A DNA stretch of 64,000 nt from Kutzneria sp. CA-103260 (GTDB lineage Bacteria; Actinomycetota; Actinomycetes; Mycobacteriales; Pseudonocardiaceae), in contig NZ_CP073318.1 in NCBI RefSeq assembly GCF_018263855.1, positions 7,440,001-7,504,000 on the forward strand, written 5' to 3'. The notes beneath the pieces were generated by a model. The model saw nothing but the letters and a program-made list of their open reading frames with translations, made no database searches and was not told the origin of the DNA. Below, piece after piece: positions 1 to 7,313 of the stretch. Every line of letters begins with the position of its first letter. Positions within the stretch are counted from its first letter, which is position 1. The position numbers and the translations under genes are program-made.

Positions 1-274
1 CTGGGACAGGGAGAGTCCCTGCGCGTGACGCAGGCGCCGCAACGCGGCCGCGAAGCCCTGTGCCTTTCTTGAGCCGTCTTCCCTGTTCATGGCCTGTATC
101 CCCCACAGTCATCAGGCAGGGATACGGGAAACTTCTTCTCACGGTCGGCGCGTTCACGGAAACTCCGTGCTGGTGCGAGACAAGCTGACGCGCATCCAGT
201 TGTGATCCCACCTCGGCGGCAGGCGCCAGGGAGATCCACCGCCGGGGAAGCTTACGTGTGCGTATGCCGAAGGG
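1..274. other. Upstream control region, no gene seen
   Basis: I see no convincing coding sequence here. The stretch precedes the first PLP-enzyme gene and carries the block at 77-128 that recurs at 3859-3908, so it is most likely the promoter and operator region of the three-gene operon that follows. Confidence 0.5.
77..128. promoter_or_regulatory. Putative operator, copy A of a block shared with 3859-3908
   Basis: A 26-bp block ending in GGCCTGTATCCC is about 85% identical to one at 3859-3884. Each is followed about 16 bp later by a near inverse, GGGATACGGG here and GGGAATACGG in the other copy, giving an imperfect inverted repeat (CCTGTATCCC at 93-102, GGGATACGGG at 119-128). A CGTGCTGGTG string follows both. 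One copy precedes the biosynthetic operon and the other precedes the LAL regulator gene, which suggests one regulator acting on both. The regulator is not identified. Confidence 0.5.
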
Positions 275-1441
275 GTGTGCCATGCTCATGACAGTGTCCA
301 CTGGTGGACAAGCGGGCTTGTGCTTGTCCAGCACGGGTTTCGGGCGTTGAACGGGTTACTGGGGCGTTTGGGCAGGTGTGCGGATCTCGCTTCGACAGTG
401 GGAAACACGCCGGTGCTGTGGATCGACACCCCGTTCGCGTCGGGGAGTCGAGGATTCTGGGCGAAGCTGGAGGGGGCCAATCCCGGTGGGATGAAGGACC
501 GACCGGCCCTGCACATGGTCACACGTGCGCGTGAGCGTGGTGAACTCGCCCCGGGCGCGATGATTGTCGAGTCGAGCAGCGGATCCTTCGGTCTGGGCCT
601 GGGATTGGCGGGAATCGCCTTCGGCCACCCGGTGACTGTCGTGACGGATCGCGGCATGGAGCCGATCGTGCGGCGCATGCTCCGTTCGCAGGGGGTGCGG
701 GTGGAGATGGTTCACGAGCCCTGTCCGGTCGGGGGATGGCAGCAGGCTCGGTGCGACCGGGTGCGGGAACTGCTGGCTGCGTGCCCGGGCGCGTACCATC
801 CCGACCAGTACGGCAATCCTGACCACGCCGCGGGTTACGCGCCCCTCGCGTTGGAGTTGGTGGCACAGCTCGGCTGGATCGACGTCCTGGTGTGTTCGGT
901 CGGCACGGGCGGTCACTCGGCCGGCGTCACTCGGGTGCTTCGGACGTACTTCCCGCAGCTGCGGCTGGTCGGCGTGGACACGGTGGGATCCACGATCTTC
1001 GGTCAGCCCGCCTGGCAGCGCCTGATGCGCGGTCTCGGGTCGAGTGTCTATCCACGCAACGTCGACTACGCCAGCTTCGACGAGGTCCATTGGGTGGCGC
1101 CGGCCGAGGCGGTGTGGTCGTGCCGGCAGTTGGCCAGGGCCCGGTACGTCAGTGGCGGCTGGAGTGTGGGCGCCGTGGCCCTCGTCGCGGGGTGGATCGC
1201 CCGTACGCAGCCGTCGGATCAGCGCGTGGTGGCGATCTTCCCGGACGGCCCGCTGCGCTACTTCGACACCGTCTACAACGACGACTACTGCCGGCGCCAC
1301 GGGCTGCTCGACGCGCCGCCGGCCACCCAGCCGGACGAGATTCCCGACCCGTCGGCCCGCGAAGTCACCTCCTGGACGCGCTGCCGACGTGTGGTGGATC
1401 CGCTCACCCGGCCGGAGCACGGCGAGGTGAGACGGTGCTGA
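275..1441 (+). CDS. SbnA-like PLP-dependent beta-substitution enzyme
   Basis: Fold-type II PLP enzyme of the cysteine synthase family. It shows GNTPV, then NPGGMKDRPAL with the Schiff-base lysine, a phosphate loop SSSGSFGLGLG, a second loop VGTGGHSAG and the C-terminal PDGPLRYFDTVYND. The KDRPAL context resembles SbnA/VioB-type enzymes, which make 2,3-diaminopropionate-type products from O-phosphoserine and an amine donor, more than housekeeping CysK or CysM. The start is uncertain: GTG 275 gives 388 residues, but the conserved part begins near residue 40 and a half-site cluster lies at 295-330, so TTG 347 or 368 is possible. It overlaps the following MFS gene by 7 bp and has a paralogue at 2722-3774. 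The product is not known; a diaminoacid or beta-substituted alanine is inference. Confidence 0.8.
   Translation: MCHAHDSVHWWTSGLVLVQHGFRALNGLLGRLGRCADLASTVGNTPVLWIDTPFASGSRGFWAKLEGANPGGMKDRPALHMVTRARERGELAPGAMIVESSSGSFGLGLGLAGIAFGHPVTVVTDRGMEPIVRRMLRSQGVRVEMVHEPCPVGGWQQARCDRVRELLAACPGAYHPDQYGNPDHAAGYAPLALELVAQLGWIDVLVCSVGTGGHSAGVTRVLRTYFPQLRLVGVDTVGSTIFGQPAWQRLMRGLGSSVYPRNVDYASFDEVHWVAPAEAVWSCRQLARARYVSGGWSVGAVALVAGWIARTQPSDQRVVAIFPDGPLRYFDTVYNDDYCRRHGLLDAPPATQPDEIPDPSAREVTSWTRCRRVVDPLTRPEHGEVRRC
295..330. promoter_or_regulatory. Three alternating TGTCCA half-sites (possible operator)
   Basis: TGTCCAC (295-301), TGTCCAC's inverse GTGGACA (304-310) and TGTCCA (325-330) form two overlapping inverted repeats. 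One is perfect with 7-bp arms and a 2-bp centre. The other is TGGACAAGC (305-313) against GCTTGTCCA (322-330), perfect over 9 bp. The cluster lies just inside the longest reading frame of the first enzyme gene. If it is a real operator, translation probably starts downstream, at TTG 347 or TTG 368. Confidence 0.4.
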
Positions 1442-2706
1442 GCGCGATCCGATCCGTCCGGTCGCTGTCCCGCACCGCGCAGTTGTTGCTGCTCAACCAG
1501 TTCGGTGTCAACCTCGGCTTCTATCTGCTGATTCCGTATCTGGCCACGCATCTACGGGAGAACCTGCAGCTGTCGACGGGCGTCATCGGGGCGGTTCTCG
1601 GCGCGCGCAGTCTCAGCCAGCAGGGGCTCACCCTGTTCGGTGGGTCGGCGGCGGATCGCCTCGGCTGCCGACCGGTGATCATCGTCGGGTGTGCGCTGCG
1701 AACAGTCGGATTCGCGGCGTTCGCGTTCCTGGACAGCCTGCCCGGGCTGTTCGCCGCGACACTCCTGACCGGTGTCGCGGGCGCGATGTTCAGCCCGGCC
1801 GCGCGGGCATACCTGGCGCACGAGTCCGGTGACCAGCGGCTGCGGGCCTTCGCGTTGCTCAACGTGGCCAGCGAGGCCGGAGCGCTGCTCGGCCCGCTGC
1901 TGGGCGGCGTGCTGCTCGGCGTGGCGTTTCCCGTCGTGGCGATCACGGCGGCGGCTGTCTTCGCGTTGCTGACCATGGCTCAGCTTGTCGTGCTGCCCGC
2001 TCGCGCACCGCGGCCGGCAGTGCAGTCGGTGCTGGCGGATTGGCGGGAACTGTGCGCCGATCGGCGCTTCCTGCTCTTCATCTGCGCCACATCCGGCATG
2101 TTCGTGCTGTACAGCCAGCTCTACCTGACACTGCCGCTGGAGGCCAGTCGTCTGTCCGGCGTGGCCAGCACGGTCGCGCTGCTGTTCCTCGCCTCCACCC
2201 TCGTCACCCTTGGCCTCCAGGTCCGGGTCACCAACTGGTGCCGGCGGCACTGGGAGCCGACAACGGCCATCGGCGTCGGACTCGCGTTGTGCGGCCTGGC
2301 CTTCGCGCCGCTCGCGGTCACCGGCTCCGTGCAGCCGACCGCCGCCGGCCCGCACGACGGCGGGATGGCGGCTGTGCTGCTGTCCCTGCCGGCCATCTCC
2401 CCGGTGGTGGTGGCGACGATCGTGCTGACGCTCGGCGTTGTCGTGGCGCAGCCGTTCGTCCTGGATCTCGTTCCGGCATTCGGACGTAGCGCGCTGACCG
2501 GCACGTACCTCGGCGGCTACACCATGGCCGCCGGGATCGCCGCCGCGATCGGCAGCATCGCTGTCGGTCAGGTCGCCGATCTGGGCGTCCGGCTGGGCAT
2601 GCCGTGGCTGCCCTGGCTGTTGCTCGTCGGTCACGGGCTCGCCGGCACGGTCCTGATCGGCGTAGTGCGCGCCCGCACGGCGTTTCCGTCTCGAAACCGC
2701 TCGTGA
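1435..2706 (+). CDS. MFS transporter (drug/metabolite exporter)
   Basis: A 423-residue hydrophobic protein with about twelve membrane segments and a major-facilitator layout. The A-like loop after TM2 reads FGGSAADRLGCRPVI (G-x-x-x-D-R-x-G), and a GPLLGGVLLG motif sits in TM5. GTG 1435 is the chosen start because a GAGGTGA Shine-Dalgarno lies at 1424-1430 and the gene overlaps the upstream enzyme by 7 bp, indicating translational coupling. The reading frame stays open upstream, but that part is a shadow of the enzyme gene. Lying between two amino-acid beta-substitution enzymes, it most likely exports the product of the operon and gives self-protection. Substrate unknown. Confidence 0.85.
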   Translation: MLSAIRSVRSLSRTAQLLLLNQFGVNLGFYLLIPYLATHLRENLQLSTGVIGAVLGARSLSQQGLTLFGGSAADRLGCRPVIIVGCALRTVGFAAFAFLDSLPGLFAATLLTGVAGAMFSPAARAYLAHESGDQRLRAFALLNVASEAGALLGPLLGGVLLGVAFPVVAITAAAVFALLTMAQLVVLPARAPRPAVQSVLADWRELCADRRFLLFICATSGMFVLYSQLYLTLPLEASRLSGVASTVALLFLASTLVTLGLQVRVTNWCRRHWEPTTAIGVGLALCGLAFAPLAVTGSVQPTAAGPHDGGMAAVLLSLPAISPVVVATIVLTLGVVVAQPFVLDLVPAFGRSALTGTYLGGYTMAAGIAAAIGSIAVGQVADLGVRLGMPWLPWLLLVGHGLAGTVLIGVVRARTAFPSRNRS

Positions 2707-2721
2707 CAAGGAAGGACGCTC

Positions 2722-3774
2722 ATGCGTTGTGACACCATCCTCGACGCCATCGGCAACACGCCGATGGTGCGCCTCAACCGGCTCACCGAGCCGACCGACG
2801 CGGCGGTGTGGGTCAAACTCGAATGCCTCACCCCAGGGGGGAGCGTCAAGGCGCGGCCGGCCCTGGGCATGATCCGTGCGGCGTTGGGCTCGGGAGCGCT
2901 CACCGAGGACGGCACCATCGTCGAAGCCACGTCCGGAAACCTGGGCATCGCGCTGGCGATGATCGGCTCCGCGCTCGGCATCCGGGTCAAGATCATGGTC
3001 GACCCCCGCACGCCCGTGCCGAGCGTGCGGACCATCGCCGCCTATGGCGCCACACCGATCCTCGTCGAGAAGTCCGACGAGCACGGCAAGTACCAGATCC
3101 CGCGGATCCAGGCGGCCGAAGCGGTCGGCCGAACCGTCGCGGGCGCCTACGTGCCCAACCAGTGGGACAACCCGGACAACCCGGCCGCGCACCGCGAGAC
3201 CGCCTCGGAAATCGTCGCCGACCTCGACGGTGACGTCGACGCCATCGTGTGCGCCACCAGCAGCTGCGGCCAGCTCACCGGAATAGGCCGATGGATCAGG
3301 CAGACCAGCCCCGACTGCCGGATGGTGGCGGTGGACGGCCGGGGCTCGGCCGCGATCGGCGGCCCCATGGGTCAGCATCTGCTGGTCGGCCTCGGTTCCG
3401 CTTTCACCCCAGGCAACTTCGACCCCACCACCGTCGACGAGGCATACTGGTGCGGCGACACCGAGGCATTCAGCACCTGCCGGCTGCTCGCGAGCAATGA
3501 AGGCCTGCTGCTCGGCGGTTCGTCCGGCGCCGCTGTCTTCGTCGCACTGGTGGTCGCCCAACGACTGGGTCCGCACCACAACGTCGTAGCCGTGGCGCCG
3601 GACGGCGGCGATCGCTACCTCGACACCATCTACAACGACACATGGATTCGAGATCACGACCTCACTCTCGCCGCCACCACGGCCCAGCTTCGTGACCGGC
3701 TTGCGGACTACACCCCATTCCCCGGCAACCAACTCAAGCCGTGGCGCCACTATCCCGCGAGCCCTGATCTGTGA
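2722..3774 (+). CDS. SbnA-like PLP-dependent beta-substitution enzyme, second paralogue
   Basis: 350 residues of the cysteine synthase family: IGNTPMVRLNRL near residue 11, GGSVKARPALGM with the PLP lysine, an ATSGNLGIALA phosphate loop, SSCGQLTGIG, and PDGGDRYLDTIYND near the end. The usual KDR after the lysine is KAR here. An AAGGAAGG Shine-Dalgarno at 2707-2715 fixes ATG 2722. It shares the C-terminal YND signature with the gene at 275-1441, so the two are paralogues within one operon and probably catalyse successive or alternative beta-substitutions. No SbnB-type dehydrogenase is seen nearby; a partner could lie left of the window. Specific substrate unknown. Confidence 0.8.
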   Translation: MRCDTILDAIGNTPMVRLNRLTEPTDAAVWVKLECLTPGGSVKARPALGMIRAALGSGALTEDGTIVEATSGNLGIALAMIGSALGIRVKIMVDPRTPVPSVRTIAAYGATPILVEKSDEHGKYQIPRIQAAEAVGRTVAGAYVPNQWDNPDNPAAHRETASEIVADLDGDVDAIVCATSSCGQLTGIGRWIRQTSPDCRMVAVDGRGSAAIGGPMGQHLLVGLGSAFTPGNFDPTTVDEAYWCGDTEAFSTCRLLASNEGLLLGGSSGAAVFVALVVAQRLGPHHNVVAVAPDGGDRYLDTIYNDTWIRDHDLTLAATTAQLRDRLADYTPFPGNQLKPWRHYPASPDL

Positions 3775-3858
3775 TCGGCGGGAATGGTCCGTCAGCACTC
3801 GTCGAACACCTGACGGCCGGCCACGCCGCTGGTGGGCGACCGTGCCTCATGGTGGTCG

Positions 3859-3908
3859 TCTCCCCTGCTCGCGGCCTGTATCCCGACCCGTCGCCCGCGG
3901 GAATACGG
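3859..3908. promoter_or_regulatory. Putative operator, copy B of the shared block
   Basis: Second copy of the block at 77-128: the 26-bp segment 3859-3884 ends in GGCCTGTATCCC, and the inverse-like GGGAATACGG is at 3899-3908. It lies in the 259-bp gap between the second PLP enzyme and the LAL regulator gene, as expected for an autoregulatory site or a common activator site. Confidence 0.5.
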
Positions 3909-4033
3909 AGAACCCCTCCCATGTGTCGTGCTGGTGGCGAAAACTCGCCGCCATGACCACGACCTGTGTGACCAGAACGCGGAGTTGTCGCGATGAGGAG
4001 GCTTCAGGAGGTGGCATTCAGGTCAATGAAGGA

Positions 4034-6952
4034 GTGGCCGGCGACGTTGGTCCGCTGGTTGGCAGGCAGCGAGAACTGGGTTGCCTGAAGAGGATCCGCG
4101 CGGCGGCCGCGCGTGGGAATGCCACTCAGGTGGCGGCGGTGGTGGGCGAATCGGGTATCGGCAAGTCACGGTTGTTGGGCGAGTTCGGTGCGGCAGCGGC
4201 CCGTGACGGGTGGACGGTGCTGACCGGCCATGCGTCCGAATCGGATCGAGGCAGCCCGTTCGGTGTCTTCGCGGACGTGCTGGGTGATCACTTCGCGTCG
4301 CTCGACCTGGTTGAGCCGTGGCGACTGCGCCTCGGGGTCCGCGCGTTGTTGGAGCAGCTGGCGCCCGGGCGTGGGCTGGTGCTGATGCTGGACGATCTGC
4401 ACTGGGGGGACGAAGCCTCGCTGGACTTGCTGGGGTATCTGGTTTGTCATCCGCCGGAAAGACCCTTGGTGCTCGCGGTGGCGTACCGTCCCAGTCTGGC
4501 GCCCGGCCGGTTGACCGCGGTGCTGGCGCAGGCGGCGCGACAGGGCAGGACGGACCGCATCGAGCTCGGTCCGCTGGATGCCGAGGCGGTGGCCGAGTTC
4601 CTCGGTCCCGGTGTCAGCACACGACGGTGCCAGGTCCTGCACGAGGCCAGTGGGGGTTGCCCGTTCTACCTGGCGGCGCTGGCACAGGTTCCCGAGGACC
4701 AGCTCCAGCCCGAACTGCTGGCCACCCCACCGCCGGATGGCGCCCGGTCGGGGGACGCGGTGGTGTCGGTGCGGGATGTCCCCGCTGTCGTCCGGGCGAG
4801 CGTGCAGGCCGAGATGGCCGACCTGACGGCAGGTGTTCGTGTGGTCGCGCAGGCGGCGGCGGTGGCCGGAGACCTGTTCGAGCCCGATGTGGTCGCGGCG
4901 ATCGCCGGGATGAACCGACAGGACACCGACCGGGCAGTGGACGAGTTGGTGGCCCGTGATCTCATCCGGCCGAAGGGGAGGGGCCGGTTCGGTTACTGGT
5001 TGCCGATGATGCGCGCGGCCGCGTACGCCAGCGGCGGCGGTGGCTGGCTGATTCAGGCGCACGCACGGGCCTGGGCGGCGTTGGAGGAGCGGGGGGCCTC
5101 GGTGTTCCTGCGGGTGCACCACGTGGAACGGTGTGCTCGGACCGGGGACGAGCGAGCGATCGCCGTGCTGGTCGACGCCGCGCGAATGACCGCCGCGCGG
5201 GCACCCGCGAAAGCCGCGCACTGGTTGTCTCTCGCGCTGGACTTGTTGCCGGACAAGGGCGAGGACGATGAGCGGCGGTTGGAGTTGCTTGCCGACATGG
5301 CGACCTTTCTCGGCATGAGCGGCCAATTGGAGCAGGCTCGCGTCGCCCTGCACGAGGTGGTGCGGCTGCTGCCTCGTGACGCAGTGGATCAGCGGGTGCG
5401 CGCCGTGGGGTTCTGCGCCACCATCGAACACCTCCTGGGCCGCCACGCCGAAGCCGGCGGCTTGCTCCTCGCCGAACTGCGCCAGTTGCCCGAGCACCAC
5501 TACGACGGCGGGGCCGAACTGGACGACAGGGTCACCGCGCTGAAGCTGAAACTCGCCACCGCGAGCCTGCTGTGCGGCGATTTCACCCAGGCCCACACCT
5601 GGGCCAGCGCCGCCCGTCGTGCCGTCGGCGGCACCGGAGACCGTCTCATGTCGACTGCCGCGGCGAGTGTCCTGGCCCTGGCCGACTACGCCGTGGCCGA
5701 CATTCCAGCCGCACAGCGCCACTGCGACCGGGCGGCCGAGCTTGTCGACGGGCTCACCGACGGCGAACTGGCCCGACAACTGGACACTGTGGTCTGGCTG
5801 GGCTGGGCTGAACAGTGCCTGGAACGCTACGACGCGGCACGGCGCCATCTCGAACGCGGCCTTTCCCTGTGCCGCGCCACCGGTCAACACCACCTCGTGA
5901 CCTATCTTCTCGTCGGCCTCGGCAGCACACTGCGGTGGCAGGGGCAGTCACGAGAGGCCGCCGACAGCGTCGCCGAAGCGCGTGAATCGGGGAAACTGGT
6001 GCACAGCCCCGCTCTGCGCGCCGCCACGCTGGCGATGCGTTGCCGCATCGCGACTTTCACCGGCGACACCGACCAGGCCGTGCGCTTGGGCGAAGAAGCG
6101 TGCCAGCTGGCCGGACCAGCCGACGACTGGCTGTCGGTGCTGGCGTCGGCGTTCTTCGCACATGCCCGCCTGATGGCGGGCGACCCCCAGGGCTGCGTCT
6201 CGATCCTGGTCGATGCCGGTGGTGGCGCGGAACTCCCGATGATCCCCAAGCCAGCCCGCCCCGGCTGGTTCGACGTCCTCACCACCGCCGCCCTGGCCCT
6301 CGGCGACAGCCGTGAAGCCGAACAGTGGGCCACGCGCGCCGAAACCACTGCCGCCCACCTCGGCCTGGCCGGCAGCACCGCCTTCGCGCGACTCGCCCGT
6401 GCTCGAGTCCAGTACGCCACGGGTGACACCGTTGGCGCGGCCGACACCGCTCACGCGGCCGCCGCCGCCTTCCGACAGGTCGGTGATCCCTTCGACGAGG
6501 GCTGCGCATGGCTGCTGGCCGGCACCGCCACGGCTCGCACCGGTCTCCGTTCGGAAGCACTGCGCGAACTGGAACAGGCCTACGCCCTGTTCGCCCAGTG
6601 CCACGCCACCGGCCTGCGCCACCGGGCCGCCCGCGAAATGCGCAAACTCGGCCGTCGGGTCCCCAAAGGTGTTAGCGGGCAACGCAATCCCCACAACGCT
6701 CTCGGCGCGGCCGCCCTCACCCGCCGCGAAACCGAGATAGCCCGCTGGGTCATGCAGGGGCTCACCAGCCGGCAGATCGCCACCAAGCTCTACCTCAGTC
6801 CGCGCACCGTCGAACACCACATCGCCAGCATTCGCGCCAAGGTCGGCGTCACCACCCGGGCCGGCATCGCCACCGCGCTCCTCACCGCCGAACACACCGA
6901 GAGCACCTCAGCGGAGAGGCTCGCGCTTCCGACGGCGTCTGGTGGCCAGTGA
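4034..6952 (+). CDS. LuxR-family LAL transcriptional regulator
   Basis: Large ATP-binding regulator of the LuxR (LAL) family, about 972 residues. LVGRQREL near the N-terminus is followed by a Walker A GESGIGKSRLL, a Walker B LVLMLDDLHWGDE, a long helical TPR-like middle region, and a C-terminal LuxR helix-turn-helix (LTRRETEIARWVMQGLTSRQIA, then SPRTVEHHIASI). GTG 4034 puts LVGR close to the N-terminus as is usual, but its SD is poor (AGGAGGT at 4006-4012 is far upstream); ATG 3953 is the alternative. LAL proteins activate biosynthetic operons in actinomycetes, and the shared upstream block suggests control of the preceding operon. Confidence 0.85.
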   Translation: MAGDVGPLVGRQRELGCLKRIRAAAARGNATQVAAVVGESGIGKSRLLGEFGAAAARDGWTVLTGHASESDRGSPFGVFADVLGDHFASLDLVEPWRLRLGVRALLEQLAPGRGLVLMLDDLHWGDEASLDLLGYLVCHPPERPLVLAVAYRPSLAPGRLTAVLAQAARQGRTDRIELGPLDAEAVAEFLGPGVSTRRCQVLHEASGGCPFYLAALAQVPEDQLQPELLATPPPDGARSGDAVVSVRDVPAVVRASVQAEMADLTAGVRVVAQAAAVAGDLFEPDVVAAIAGMNRQDTDRAVDELVARDLIRPKGRGRFGYWLPMMRAAAYASGGGGWLIQAHARAWAALEERGASVFLRVHHVERCARTGDERAIAVLVDAARMTAARAPAKAAHWLSLALDLLPDKGEDDERRLELLADMATFLGMSGQLEQARVALHEVVRLLPRDAVDQRVRAVGFCATIEHLLGRHAEAGGLLLAELRQLPEHHYDGGAELDDRVTALKLKLATASLLCGDFTQAHTWASAARRAVGGTGDRLMSTAAASVLALADYAVADIPAAQRHCDRAAELVDGLTDGELARQLDTVVWLGWAEQCLERYDAARRHLERGLSLCRATGQHHLVTYLLVGLGSTLRWQGQSREAADSVAEARESGKLVHSPALRAATLAMRCRIATFTGDTDQAVRLGEEACQLAGPADDWLSVLASAFFAHARLMAGDPQGCVSILVDAGGGAELPMIPKPARPGWFDVLTTAALALGDSREAEQWATRAETTAAHLGLAGSTAFARLARARVQYATGDTVGAADTAHAAAAAFRQVGDPFDEGCAWLLAGTATARTGLRSEALRELEQAYALFAQCHATGLRHRAAREMRKLGRRVPKGVSGQRNPHNALGAAALTRRETEIARWVMQGLTSRQIATKLYLSPRTVEHHIASIRAKVGVTTRAGIATALLTAEHTESTSAERLALPTASGGQ

Positions 6953-7154
6953 CGAGCCTGCGTCAGTTCCGGCCCTTCCATCATGCCGGGCCGCTGCCGC
7001 ATTCTCGGTGTCGGATTTGTCGGCTGCCCTGGGCTGTGTTCGGTCCGGAGGCCAGCTCAGTGCACCCGGGACGGTCACCGCGAACGCGTCGTGGCCTCGA
7101 TCGGCGTCGCTGGACACGGGGGGCTCGCGGCCTGGATGAGATCGACGAGAACCT

Positions 7155-7313
7155 GTGATGGCTGGCATCTGGTCGCGTCAGCATGGGGGCAATCTTCCCG
7201 CGGAGGTCACCAGTTCTGTGAACTGCAACGACAACGCCGGGGCCAGTGATGGCGGGCGTCGGATCGGGTCGGGTGGCGGGCAACTTGCCGGGCGAGGTGA
7301 CCAGCTTCGTGGG
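7155..7313 (+). repeat. Tandem partial duplication of the 5' end of the next regulator gene
   Basis: The segment from 7155 begins GTGATGGC and translates as MMAG, then after ten residues GNLPAEVTSSV. The true gene start at 7246 also begins GTGATGGC and gives MMAG followed by GNLPGEVTSFVG. About 67 bp are therefore present twice in direct orientation, 91 bp apart. The first copy lies in frame 3 relative to the gene and soon runs out of family similarity, so it is a vestige of a duplicated or related gene rather than a functional start. Confidence 0.55.

Noticed and set aside
1552..3798. 748-residue open frame on the minus strand opposite the MFS and second PLP enzyme
   Set aside because: It is an antisense shadow of GC-rich codons. 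It is Arg/Gly/Ala/His-rich, has no motif, and both sense genes show clear families and Shine-Dalgarno sites.
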